A stretch of 37,575 nucleotides of DNA from Conexibacter sp. (lineage in GTDB: Bacteria; Actinomycetota; Thermoleophilia; Solirubrobacterales; Solirubrobacteraceae): positions 1 to 37,575 of the forward strand of contig JAOPZA010000170.1 in the NCBI GenBank assembly GCA_025964325.1. The letters are read 5' to 3'. A program made the position numbers and the translations under genes. Position 1 is the stretch's first letter; each line of letters begins with the position of its first letter. The notes beneath the pieces were generated by a model. It was not told where the DNA came from and searched no databases. It saw only the letters and a list, made by a program, of their open reading frames with translations. Positions 30,655 to 37,575 of the stretch are shown here, one piece after another.

Positions 30655-32253
30655 TCAGGCCCGCGGGGGCGCCTGGCCGGTGATCTGTTCGTAGAGCGCT
30701 GCGGCCCGGTCGCCCTGCGCGCCGGGGTCGTACTGCTCGATCGCCGCCACGTGCGCGTCCGGGCGCAGCAGGACGAGCGTGTCCGCCTCGACGCCGAAGC
30801 GCCGTCGGACCCGCTCGGCGGGATCGAAGAGGGCCCGGTCGCGCAGTCCGGAGTCGTGCGGCGCGTCCCAGCGGCTGACGGCGAAGTGCCGCAGCGCCGG
30901 GCTGTCCTGCGCCGGGATCGCCGGCCGGCGCCGGGTGTCGGTGAAGTAGAGCGCGACGAAGGCGTCGGCCGCGAGGTCGTGCAGGTGCACGGTCCCGTCG
31001 GGGCCGAAGAGCGGCAGGTCGGGCGCGCGGTCGCCGGTGCGGACGCGGTCGGGCTCGCTGCCGGAGCGGACCATCGACCAGTCGCCGCTGCCGTCGACGT
31101 CGAGGCTGACGCTCAGCAGCGCGCGGGTGAACGCATTGCCCCAGTTGCCGTCGCCCATCGCCGCGACGCCGCCGCTCTGGCGCGACATGTAGGCGCGCGC
31201 CGCCTCCGCCATCTCGCCCGACCCCTGGATCGCGACCGGCGCCTGCTCGCTCTCGTAGCCGTCGAGCAGCGCGGGCGCGGCCCAGCCGCGCAGCACCCAC
31301 GCGAGCCGCCACGGCAGGTTGGAGGCGTCGAGCACGCCGGTGTTGAGGCCGAGCGCCCACATCGGCGTGATCAGGTGGGCGGCGTCGCCCATCAGGAAGA
31401 CGCGCCCCTCGCGCCATCTGTTCGCGACGCGATGGTGGACGGTGTAGACGTTCGAGCCGAGCACCTCGACCTCGCCGACGTCCCCGATGAAGCGCTTCGC
31501 CTTCTCGGCCAGCTCATCGGCGCTCGGCACGTCGCGATCGCCGGCGAGCGGGAAGAGGAAGCGCCAGCAGTGCGGCTGGCGCACGAGGATCATCCACTCC
31601 GACGGGTCGCCGAAGTAGGCCAGGTACGGGTAGTCGCGCGGGTGCTCGACGTCCAGGTCGGCTCTCATGTCGACGAGCGAGTAGCGGTCGGGCAGCGTGT
31701 GGCCCTCGACCGTCACGCCGATCTCGTCGCGCACTCTCGAACGGCCGCCGTCGCAGCCCAGCAGGTAGCGCACGGCGACGGTCTCCGGCCCGCCGGGCCC
31801 GGCGACCTCGACCTCGACGCGGTCCTCGAACTGCGTGAAGCGCTCGACCCGGCGGGAGAGCCGCAGGGCGCCCGGCGCGAGCGCCTCGAGCGTGTCGCGC
31901 AGCACCGGCTCGAGGTCGTTCTGCGGGATGTTGATGACGAACGGGAAGCGCGTGTCCTCGGTCAGCGCGCCGGTCAGCACGCTGCGCGCCGCGCGGTTCG
32001 TCTCGCGGTCGATGTCGCCGATCTCGTCGATCCGCAGCGAGGCGTTCAGCACCGGCGTGAGCGCGCCGTAGCGGTGCAGCACCTCGAGCGTGCGGGTCAG
32101 GATCGTGCCCGCCTTGGTGTCGAGCGAGAGGCGGTCGTCCTCCTCGAAGATCACGACCGGGACGCCGTAGCGCACGAGCCCGAGCGCGGTGATCAGGCCG
32201 ATCGGCCCGGCGCCGGCGATCCCGACCGGCAGCTCCTCGGCGGCGGCGCTCAT
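30655..32253 (-). CDS. FAD-dependent aromatic-ring monooxygenase
   Basis: This 532-aa flavoprotein hydroxylase has three diagnostic motifs: GIAGAGPIGLITALGL for ADP binding, the DG motif YLLGCDGGRSRVR, and the GD motif GRVFLMGDAAHLITPMWALGLNTG. A C-terminal thioredoxin-like domain (about residues 400-532) is as in phenol hydroxylase/MhpA-type enzymes. Such proteins use NAD(P)H and oxygen to hydroxylate activated, often carboxylated or phenolic, aromatic or heteroaromatic rings. It probably prepares the ring for cleavage by a cupin. The start overlaps the SDR stop (ATGA). Confidence 0.88.
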   Translation of the reverse strand: MSAAAEELPVGIAGAGPIGLITALGLVRYGVPVVIFEEDDRLSLDTKAGTILTRTLEVLHRYGALTPVLNASLRIDEIGDIDRETNRAARSVLTGALTEDTRFPFVINIPQNDLEPVLRDTLEALAPGALRLSRRVERFTQFEDRVEVEVAGPGGPETVAVRYLLGCDGGRSRVRDEIGVTVEGHTLPDRYSLVDMRADLDVEHPRDYPYLAYFGDPSEWMILVRQPHCWRFLFPLAGDRDVPSADELAEKAKRFIGDVGEVEVLGSNVYTVHHRVANRWREGRVFLMGDAAHLITPMWALGLNTGVLDASNLPWRLAWVLRGWAAPALLDGYESEQAPVAIQGSGEMAEAARAYMSRQSGGVAAMGDGNWGNAFTRALLSVSLDVDGSGDWSMVRSGSEPDRVRTGDRAPDLPLFGPDGTVHLHDLAADAFVALYFTDTRRRPAIPAQDSPALRHFAVSRWDAPHDSGLRDRALFDPAERVRRRFGVEADTLVLLRPDAHVAAIEQYDPGAQGDRAAALYEQITGQAPPRA

Positions 32254-32996
32254 GCGTCGGCTCCGCGCGCCGTGTCGGTCGCCGAGAAGGCGCGGTCGCG
32301 GCTGAGCGTCGAGCCGGTCATCGAGGCCGCCTCGGAGAGCAGGAACAGCAGCGGGCCGACGACGTCGACGGGGTCGCCGATGCCGGTCGTGCCGGTCCAG
32401 TGGGCGCGCTCGCTGCCGGAGTTCGCGGCACGGAACTGGGGCGTGTCGATGACGCCGGGGAAGAGGACGTTGACGCGCACGCGATCCGCCGCGACCTCGG
32501 CCGCCAGCGACTTCGCGAACGCGATCAGCGCGCCCTTCGAGGCGGCGTAGGCGGACGCCTCTGCGCGCCCCATGTGGGCGAGCCCCGAGGCGAAGACGAC
32601 GATCGAGCCGCTCGCCTGCGCGCGCAGGTGCGGCAGCGCGGCCTGCACGGCCCAGACGACGCCGTCGAGGTTGACCGCGAGCGTGTGGCGCCACTCCTGC
32701 GGGTCCATCTCGGCGATCGGCGTGCGCGGCTGCACGGCGGCGCCGGCGATCAGGCCGTCGACGCGGCCGTGGCGCTCGACGACGGTCGCGACTGCGGCGA
32801 AGACGGCGTCGCGGTCGGCGACGTCGACCTCGTGCTGCTCGATGCCGGCCGCGGCGAGCTCGGCCGAGGGCGCGACGTCGAGCACGACCGGCGTGCCGCC
32901 GGCCTCCGCGTAGGCGCGTGCGGCGGCGGCGCCGATGCCGTTGGCGCCGCCGGTCACGACGAGCACCTCGCCGTCGGCGGTGAAGGTGGCTCTCAT
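32250..32996 (-). CDS. short-chain dehydrogenase/reductase
   Basis: This 248-aa classical SDR has the cofactor motif TGGANGIG, LDV in the second strand (Asp end, favouring NAD), the NLDGVVWAV helix, catalytic Ser in VFASGLAHMG and YAASK with catalytic Tyr and Lys, then LFPGVIDTP. It oxidises an alcohol or dihydrodiol, or reduces a ketone, in the pathway. ATGA junctions on both sides tie it to the flavoprotein and the monooxygenase. Confidence 0.88.
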   Translation of the reverse strand: MRATFTADGEVLVVTGGANGIGAAAARAYAEAGGTPVVLDVAPSAELAAAGIEQHEVDVADRDAVFAAVATVVERHGRVDGLIAGAAVQPRTPIAEMDPQEWRHTLAVNLDGVVWAVQAALPHLRAQASGSIVVFASGLAHMGRAEASAYAASKGALIAFAKSLAAEVAADRVRVNVLFPGVIDTPQFRAANSGSERAHWTGTTGIGDPVDVVGPLLFLLSEAASMTGSTLSRDRAFSATDTARGADA

Positions 32997-34648
32997 GGGG
33001 TCTGCTCCGGGTCGTTCTGGTGCGGGGCGAAGGGGAGGGCCGAGCGGACGGCGGCGGCGGCGCGGCGGCGCGCCGGCGGCGCCAGCAGCGTCTGCGCGAC
33101 GAGGTGGCCCGAGGCACCGCTGAGCCCCGGACCGGGATGGGTCGCGGCGCCGATCTGCCAGAGCCCGTCGACGGGCGTGCGGTGGCTGGCGGCGGCCGGG
33201 ACGGGACGCCACAGGAGCCGCTGGTCGAGGTCGGCGGCGCCGCCGTAGGGGTCGCCGCCGATCGCATTCGGGTTGTGCGCGGTGAGGTCGTCGGGCGTGA
33301 ACGCTCTGAGCCCGAGCACCTGCTCGCGGAGGCCGGGCGCGTGCGTCTCGATCCGCGCGAGGATCCGCTGCGCGTAGGCGTCGGCCAGCTCCCGCGTCCA
33401 GCGCCCGCCGGTCTCGAGCTCGCCGGCGGCGTCGCCGCGCGGGCGGGCCGGCACCTCCTGCAGTTGGATCCAGAGCGTCGCCGCGCCGTCGGGCGCGCGC
33501 GCCGGGTCGAGCACCGACTGCTGGCCGACGACGACCGTCGCCTCGCGCGGGAGCAGGCCGGCCTCCGCCTCGGCGCAGGCGATGCCGGTGCTCGCGGAGC
33601 CCTCGGTCAGGTGCAGCAGCGGCACCTCGGCGAGTCGCGCGTCGGACCACGCCGGCGGCTCCGACAGCGCCACGTGCAGCTGCATCGCGGCGCGGCCGGG
33701 GCGGTAGCGCGCGGCCTGCTCGCACAGCGCCGGCGGGACGACCCCCGCGGGCAGCAGCTCGCGGTAGAGCGCGCCCGGCGCGACCGAGGCGATCACTGCG
33801 CGGCGCGCTCGGAGCGTGCGCGAGGCGGTCGCAACGCCGACCGCGCGGCCGCCCTCGACGAGCACGCGCTCGACCGGCTCGCCGGTCAGAAGCTGCGCGC
33901 CGTACGCGCCCAGCAGCGCGCGGAAGGCGGCGAGGAAGCGCGCCTGGCCGCCCTCGACGATCGGCAGTCCGGCGGCGTGCAGCGTCGCCGCGAACAGCGG
34001 GATCATGACGGCGCCCGAGGCGTGGTCGGGCGAGAGCCCGGAATGCAGCAGCCACGGGACCCAGAGCGCGTCGACCTCGTCGCCGGCGAAGCTGCGCCGG
34101 CACCAGCCGCGACCGCTCGTGAGCGTGTCGCGCAGCCAGGCGTCGAGGCCGGCGCGTCCGCCGTCTCTCGCAAGCCTCGCGACGTGCCGCAGCGGGGCGC
34201 TCGAGTGCAGCTCGCTGCCGAGCAGGCCGCCGATCGACGGCAGCGCCGCGCCGATCCGTCCGAGCACGTCGAGGTAGGCGGCGCGGTCGCCGGCGTCGGC
34301 GAAGCCCTCGACCGTCCGTTCCGGGTCGCGGTGGGCGAGCACCGCGCTGCCGTCGCGGCGGACCGTGCCGGTCACGAGTCCCTCGGCGTTGCGGTACGTC
34401 AGGCCGTGGTCGTGCAGCTCCCCGCCGAGCTCGGCGTACGCGCCGCCGGTGACGAACTCCGGGTGCCAGGAGGAGAAGCTGTCGTGGACGTAGCCGGGCG
34501 CGGTCAGCTCGCCGGAGGCGATGAAGCCGCCCGGCTCGGCATTGCGCTCGACGAGCGCGACGGACCAGCCGCCGCGCGCGAGCTCGGCGGCCGCGACGAG
34601 GCCGTTGATGCCGGAGCCGATCACGATCGCGTCGAAGCTGTCGGTCAT
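32993..34648 (-). CDS. phytoene-desaturase-like NAD(P)/FAD-dependent oxidoreductase
   Basis: This 551-aa flavoprotein starts with the dinucleotide motif VIGSGINGLVAAAELARGGWSV and ends with a conserved FAD-closing motif, VDGLWQIGAATHPGPGLSGASG. The layout is that of the CrtI/phytoene desaturase-like and PYROXD2 group, many of which are not carotenoid enzymes. No carotenoid genes are nearby, so it probably oxidises a pathway intermediate. A paralogue starts near the right end of the window (36797-37575), sharing ARAPDG, PARP.GD.AGEL and the NPN..GGD region. Confidence 0.85.
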   Translation of the reverse strand: MTDSFDAIVIGSGINGLVAAAELARGGWSVALVERNAEPGGFIASGELTAPGYVHDSFSSWHPEFVTGGAYAELGGELHDHGLTYRNAEGLVTGTVRRDGSAVLAHRDPERTVEGFADAGDRAAYLDVLGRIGAALPSIGGLLGSELHSSAPLRHVARLARDGGRAGLDAWLRDTLTSGRGWCRRSFAGDEVDALWVPWLLHSGLSPDHASGAVMIPLFAATLHAAGLPIVEGGQARFLAAFRALLGAYGAQLLTGEPVERVLVEGGRAVGVATASRTLRARRAVIASVAPGALYRELLPAGVVPPALCEQAARYRPGRAAMQLHVALSEPPAWSDARLAEVPLLHLTEGSASTGIACAEAEAGLLPREATVVVGQQSVLDPARAPDGAATLWIQLQEVPARPRGDAAGELETGGRWTRELADAYAQRILARIETHAPGLREQVLGLRAFTPDDLTAHNPNAIGGDPYGGAADLDQRLLWRPVPAAASHRTPVDGLWQIGAATHPGPGLSGASGHLVAQTLLAPPARRRAAAAVRSALPFAPHQNDPEQTP

Positions 34649-35712
34649 GTCTGCACCGTTTCCGGCTGACCGAGTTGCACGCCCAGTGCCTCCGCCGTCT
34701 CGCGCAGTCTGCGCAGCGAGCTGTCGTCGAGTGCGACGCCGCCCTCGGCGCCGGCCGCGTGGCGCTCGGCCTCGAGCTGCCCCGGCAGCAGCACGCGCTC
34801 GACGCCGGGCGCGGTGGGGGAGGCGGCGACCTGCGCGGCCAGCTCGCCGACGCGCGCGAGGAACGCGTCGCGGTCGCCGAACGCCGCCGGATCGATCGCG
34901 ATGAAGAGATGGGCGCAGTCGTTCGGCGTCGCCGTGTCGGCGTAGAGGCCGTTGACGCCGGCGCCGAAGGCGCCGCCCGAGAGCACGCCGGTCAGCACGT
35001 CGACCATGAAGGCGAGCCCGTAGCCCTTCGGCCCGGCGGCCGGCAGCAGCAGCCCTCTGATCGCGGCCTCGGGGTCCGTCGTCGGCGCGCCGTCGGCGTC
35101 GGTGGCCCAGGTCGGCGGGATCGCGCGGCCCTCGGCGGCGGCGAGGCGCACCTTCCCGAGCGCGGCCTCCGAGAGCGCCATGTCGAGCACGATCGGGTCA
35201 TCCGACTCGCCCGCCGTCGGCACGCCGATCGCGAGCGGGTTGTTGCCGACGACGGCGCGCGCGCCGCCCGGGGCCGGCATCAGCGGGCGTGTGTTGGCGG
35301 CGGCGATCCCGACGCAGCCGGCGGCGGCCGCCGCCTGCACGAAGCGGAAGGCGCCGCCGAAATGGAAGGCGTGGCGCACGACGACGACGCCGACGCCGAA
35401 GGAGCGCGCCTTCTCGACGGCAAGCGCCATCGCCTGGTCGCCGGTGAGGATGCCGAGCGCGTTGCCGCCGTCGAGCACCGCGATCGGGCCCGCGTCGACC
35501 ACGGGCTCGGCGGCGACCGCGCGGCTGACCGAGCCGGCACGGAGGCGCTCGACGTACATCGGCACGAGCATCGCCCCGTGTGACGGGATCCCGCGCAGAT
35601 CGGCGTCGACGAGGCCCTCCGCGACCGCAGCCGCGCTCGCCGGCGGCAGCCCGGCGGCGACGAAGACGCGTTCGACGGCATCGAGCAGCCAAGAAGCATG
35701 GATCGGCGTCAT
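34645..35712 (-). CDS. LDH2/malate dehydrogenase (YlbC/ComC-like) family oxidoreductase
   Basis: This 355-aa enzyme belongs to the NAD(P)-dependent LDH2/MDH2 family. Family marks: RGIPSHGAMLVPMYVERL, VVVVRHAFHFGGAFRFV, VGNNPLAIGVPT, DMALSEAALGKV and AAGPKGYGLAFMVDVLTGVLSGG. Members reduce or oxidise 2-oxo/2-hydroxy acids (malate, lactate, ureidoglycolate) or cyclic imines such as piperideine-2-carboxylate. In this operon it probably handles a 2-oxo acid product. It is the first gene of the minus-strand operon; the leader is about 60-80 nt, and no strong Shine-Dalgarno is visible. Confidence 0.88.
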   Translation of the reverse strand: MTPIHASWLLDAVERVFVAAGLPPASAAAVAEGLVDADLRGIPSHGAMLVPMYVERLRAGSVSRAVAAEPVVDAGPIAVLDGGNALGILTGDQAMALAVEKARSFGVGVVVVRHAFHFGGAFRFVQAAAAAGCVGIAAANTRPLMPAPGGARAVVGNNPLAIGVPTAGESDDPIVLDMALSEAALGKVRLAAAEGRAIPPTWATDADGAPTTDPEAAIRGLLLPAAGPKGYGLAFMVDVLTGVLSGGAFGAGVNGLYADTATPNDCAHLFIAIDPAAFGDRDAFLARVGELAAQVAASPTAPGVERVLLPGQLEAERHAAGAEGGVALDDSSLRRLRETAEALGVQLGQPETVQT

Positions 35713-35772
35713 GAGGGTCTCGATTCGGCGTCGCGGAGGCAGGGAACACGTCGGCGGCGGCTCGGTGCCACT

Positions 35773-35800
35773 CGCTATATATCGTTTATCAAATGTTCGG
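35773..35800. promoter_or_regulatory. AT-rich divergent promoter/operator region
   Basis: The only strongly AT-rich patch in the region, CGCTATATATCGTTTATCAAATG by parts, lies between the divergent LDH2 (35712) and amidohydrolase (35875) genes. It contains TATATA for either direction and ATCAAATGT (35788-35796), shared with the molybdenum-hydroxylase promoter. CGTTT-ATC-AAATG is an imperfect palindrome of the kind GntR proteins bind. Confidence 0.5.
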
Positions 35801-35874
35801 TAGGCGCGCCAGTGCGCGGGCCTCCATCGGGACCTTTTCCCGCCCGTCTCGTCATCCCGCAGAAAGGCCGTCGC

Positions 35875-36837
35875 ATGTCCCGCATCGACTTCCACGTGCA
35901 CCTCGCGCCGCAGCTGACCGACGACGGGCTCGTCGCGTTCGCACCCGGCGTCACCCGCGGCGACGACGGGAAGCTCGTGATCGACGGCCACGCAGCCGGT
36001 CCGCCCTCGCTCTACGCTCCCGCCAAGCTGACCGCCTGGCTCGACGAGCGCGCGCTCGACGAGGCGGTCGTCTCGCCACCGCCGCCGTTCTTCCGCCAGG
36101 GCCTCGAGCCGGCGCAGGCGTCCGCCTGGGTGCGCGCGCTCAACGACGGCACGCTCGCCGCCGTCGCCGGCGCGCCGCGGCTGCTGCCGCTCGCCTACCT
36201 CCCGCTCGAGCATCCCGAGCTGGCGCTCGCCGAGTACGAGCGGCTGCGTCCCGAGCAGCGCTGGGCCGGCGTCTGCGCCTCCGCCGGGGGCGGCTCCCGC
36301 TCGCTCGCCGACGCGGCGCTCGCCCCCCTCTGGCAGGCGCTCGACGCCGACGCGCGGCTGCTGCTGCTGCACCCCGGCAGCTCGCCCGACGCGCGGTTGG
36401 CGGAGTTCTACCTCCACAACCTGCTCGGCAACCCGGTCGAGACGGCGATCGCTGCCGCCCAGCTGGTCTTCGGCGACGTGCTCCCGCGCCACCCGCGCAT
36501 GCGCGTGCTGCTGGTCCACTGCGGCGGCTGCGTGCCCGATCTCGTGCCGCGCTGGGAGCAGGGCGTCGCGACCTCCCGCCCGGGGCTCGCGCCGCTCACC
36601 GAGTCGCCCACGCAGGCGGTCCGGCGGCTCTGGGTCGACTGCCTCGTGCACGACCCCGGCGCCGTCGACCGTGGCGTCGAGGTCTTCGGCGCCGAGCATC
36701 TCGTGCTCGGCAGCGACTGGCCCTTCCCGATGGGGACGAGCGATCCGGCGGCGCTGGTCGCGCATCGCGGGGAGGCGTTCGCGGAGGCCGTCGCGGTCAC
36801 GAACGCCGCCGTCCTGCTCGGCCGCCGAGGCCGCTGA
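35875..36837 (+). CDS. ACMSD-like amidohydrolase (decarboxylase/hydratase family)
   Basis: This 320-aa protein has the amidohydrolase-2 fold with metal ligands His7 and His9 (FHVHL), His166 (LLLLHPG), His215 (LLVHCGG) and Asp281 (LGSDWPFPMG). From memory the region from LLGNPVETAIAAA through DCLVHDP to GSDWPFPMG matches 2-amino-3-carboxymuconate-6-semialdehyde decarboxylase (ACMSD) closely. Relatives decarboxylate resorcylates or hydrate oxalomesaconate. A weak Shine-Dalgarno (AGAAAGG) precedes the ATG. Its last 41 nt overlap, tail to tail, the next minus-strand gene. Confidence 0.87.
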   Translation: MSRIDFHVHLAPQLTDDGLVAFAPGVTRGDDGKLVIDGHAAGPPSLYAPAKLTAWLDERALDEAVVSPPPPFFRQGLEPAQASAWVRALNDGTLAAVAGAPRLLPLAYLPLEHPELALAEYERLRPEQRWAGVCASAGGGSRSLADAALAPLWQALDADARLLLLHPGSSPDARLAEFYLHNLLGNPVETAIAAAQLVFGDVLPRHPRMRVLLVHCGGCVPDLVPRWEQGVATSRPGLAPLTESPTQAVRRLWVDCLVHDPGAVDRGVEVFGAEHLVLGSDWPFPMGTSDPAALVAHRGEAFAEAVAVTNAAVLLGRRGR

Positions 36838-37575
36838 GGTCCCTGAGCGACGAGGGGAGCGCCGGCCGGCGCGGACCGCGCGCCTCGGCCAGCACCGCGC
36901 TCGCCGTGTGGTCGCCCGGCAGCGCGTTGATCCCCGCGCCCGGCCAGGTCGCCGTGCCGGTCAGCCACAGGCCGGGGACGGCGGTGCGCGTGCGCGGCCG
37001 CAGCACGAAGCTCTGCGCGAGGTGCATCGAGCCGCCGAGCGAGTCGCCGCCGACGAGGTTCGGGTTCGCGCGCTCGAGGTCGGCCGGCGTCAGCACCGCC
37101 CGGCCGCGGATCCGCGCGCGGAGGCCTGGGGCGTAGGACTCGAGCTTGTCGAGCACGCGGTCGGCGTAGCGCTCGCCGAGCGCGTCCCAGGAGCCGTCGC
37201 CGACGTCGAGCTCGCCGGCCTCGTCGCCGCTCGGGCGGGCCGGCAGCGCGCGCACCTGCACCCACAGCACGTGCCTGCCGTCCGGCGCACGCGTCGGATC
37301 GACCGACGAGGTCTGGCCGACGACGAGCAGCGGCTCGGCCGGCAGGCGACCGGTCATCGCTGCCGTGTACGTGCGGGCGAGGTCGTCGAGGTACGGCGCG
37401 ACGTGCACGTAGGCGAAGTCGGCGAGGTCGGCGCCGGCGCGCCACGGCACCGGCCCTTCGAGCGCGAGGTGGACCATCATCGTGCCCGGTCCGTTGCGGA
37501 AGCCGCGCGCCTGGGCGCGCAGCTGGGCCGGGGCCGCCGCCTCGCCGCCGCCGGCGCGCTGGTGACCGTCATCGA
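36797..37575 (-). CDS. phytoene-desaturase-like flavoprotein, 5' part cut by the window end
   Basis: The frame is open from the window edge and continues upstream, so about 258 C-terminal residues are visible. ATG codons at 37480-37475 are internal: the sequence before them, GFRNGPGTMMVHLAL, is typical of the middle of this family. The FAD-closing motif is VPGLWLTGTATWPGAGINALPGD. It is a paralogue of the flavoprotein at 32993-34648 and probably acts in the same or a related pathway. The stop lies inside the amidohydrolase coding sequence. Confidence 0.8.
   Translation of the reverse strand, partial: DDGHQRAGGGEAAAPAQLRAQARGFRNGPGTMMVHLALEGPVPWRAGADLADFAYVHVAPYLDDLARTYTAAMTGRLPAEPLLVVGQTSSVDPTRAPDGRHVLWVQVRALPARPSGDEAGELDVGDGSWDALGERYADRVLDKLESYAPGLRARIRGRAVLTPADLERANPNLVGGDSLGGSMHLAQSFVLRPRTRTAVPGLWLTGTATWPGAGINALPGDHTASAVLAEARGPRRPALPSSLRDLSGLGGRAGRRRS

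Overview
The window is very GC-rich (well above 70% by eye), with tightly packed genes, frequent ATGA/GTGA stop-start overlaps and GTG starts. The gene families (LtrA, DUF1275, LLM flavoenzymes, DUF6166, a Zwf-Tal-Pgi block) point to a high-GC actinobacterium. My best guess is the Thermoleophilia/Solirubrobacterales (Conexibacter-like), but this rests on style and content, not on a marker gene. I see no rRNA, tRNA, insertion sequence or CRISPR array.

Layout. (1) Positions 1-4.9 kb hold the tail of a large protein, a small unknown protein, a calcineurin-type phosphoesterase divergent from an LLM monooxygenase, and a disulfide oxidoreductase. (2) Positions 4.9-10.45 kb, minus strand: LtrA, DUF1275 and DHA2-type MFS membrane proteins and a GH15 trehalase/glucoamylase-like enzyme. 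(3) Positions 10.45-12.5 kb: a perfect LexA-type SOS box upstream of a two-gene unit (XRE-type regulator plus unknown 143-aa protein), then a VOC protein and a DUF6166 protein. (4) Positions 12.8-21.87 kb: a seven-gene sugar operon (beta-phosphoglucomutase-type HAD, GH65 phosphorylase, Gnd, Pgl, Zwf, Tal, Pgi). It would join phosphorolysis of an alpha-glucosyl disaccharide directly to the pentose phosphate route. (5) Positions 22.0-27.4 kb, plus strand: a molybdenum hydroxylase (FAD, 2Fe-2S and Mo subunits), a CoxG-like protein and a RutA-like flavin monooxygenase. (6) Positions 35.7-27.7 kb, minus strand: nine genes encoding LDH2-type dehydrogenase, phytoene-desaturase-like flavoprotein, SDR, FAD aromatic hydroxylase, two small cupins, RidA-like protein, FAH-family enzyme and an FCD-type GntR regulator. 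(7) Divergent from it, an ACMSD-like amidohydrolase, whose 3' end overlaps a second phytoene-desaturase-like gene that runs off the window.

Regions 5-7 are the most notable part. Molybdenum hydroxylation to a lactam, RutA-type ring opening, cupin ring cleavage, ACMSD-like decarboxylation, a RidA-type step and an FAH-type step together look like an oxidative pathway for an N-heterocyclic or amino-aromatic compound. It matches no complete pathway I know. The two operons converge, and both outer promoter regions carry the 9-mer ATCAAATGT, a candidate site for the GntR regulator encoded at the end of the minus-strand operon.

Two window-wide themes: several genes have a TANNNT -10 element only 6-11 nt before the start codon, suggesting leaderless or nearly leaderless mRNAs; and two gene 3' ends carry a 23-24 bp direct duplication that includes the stop codon.
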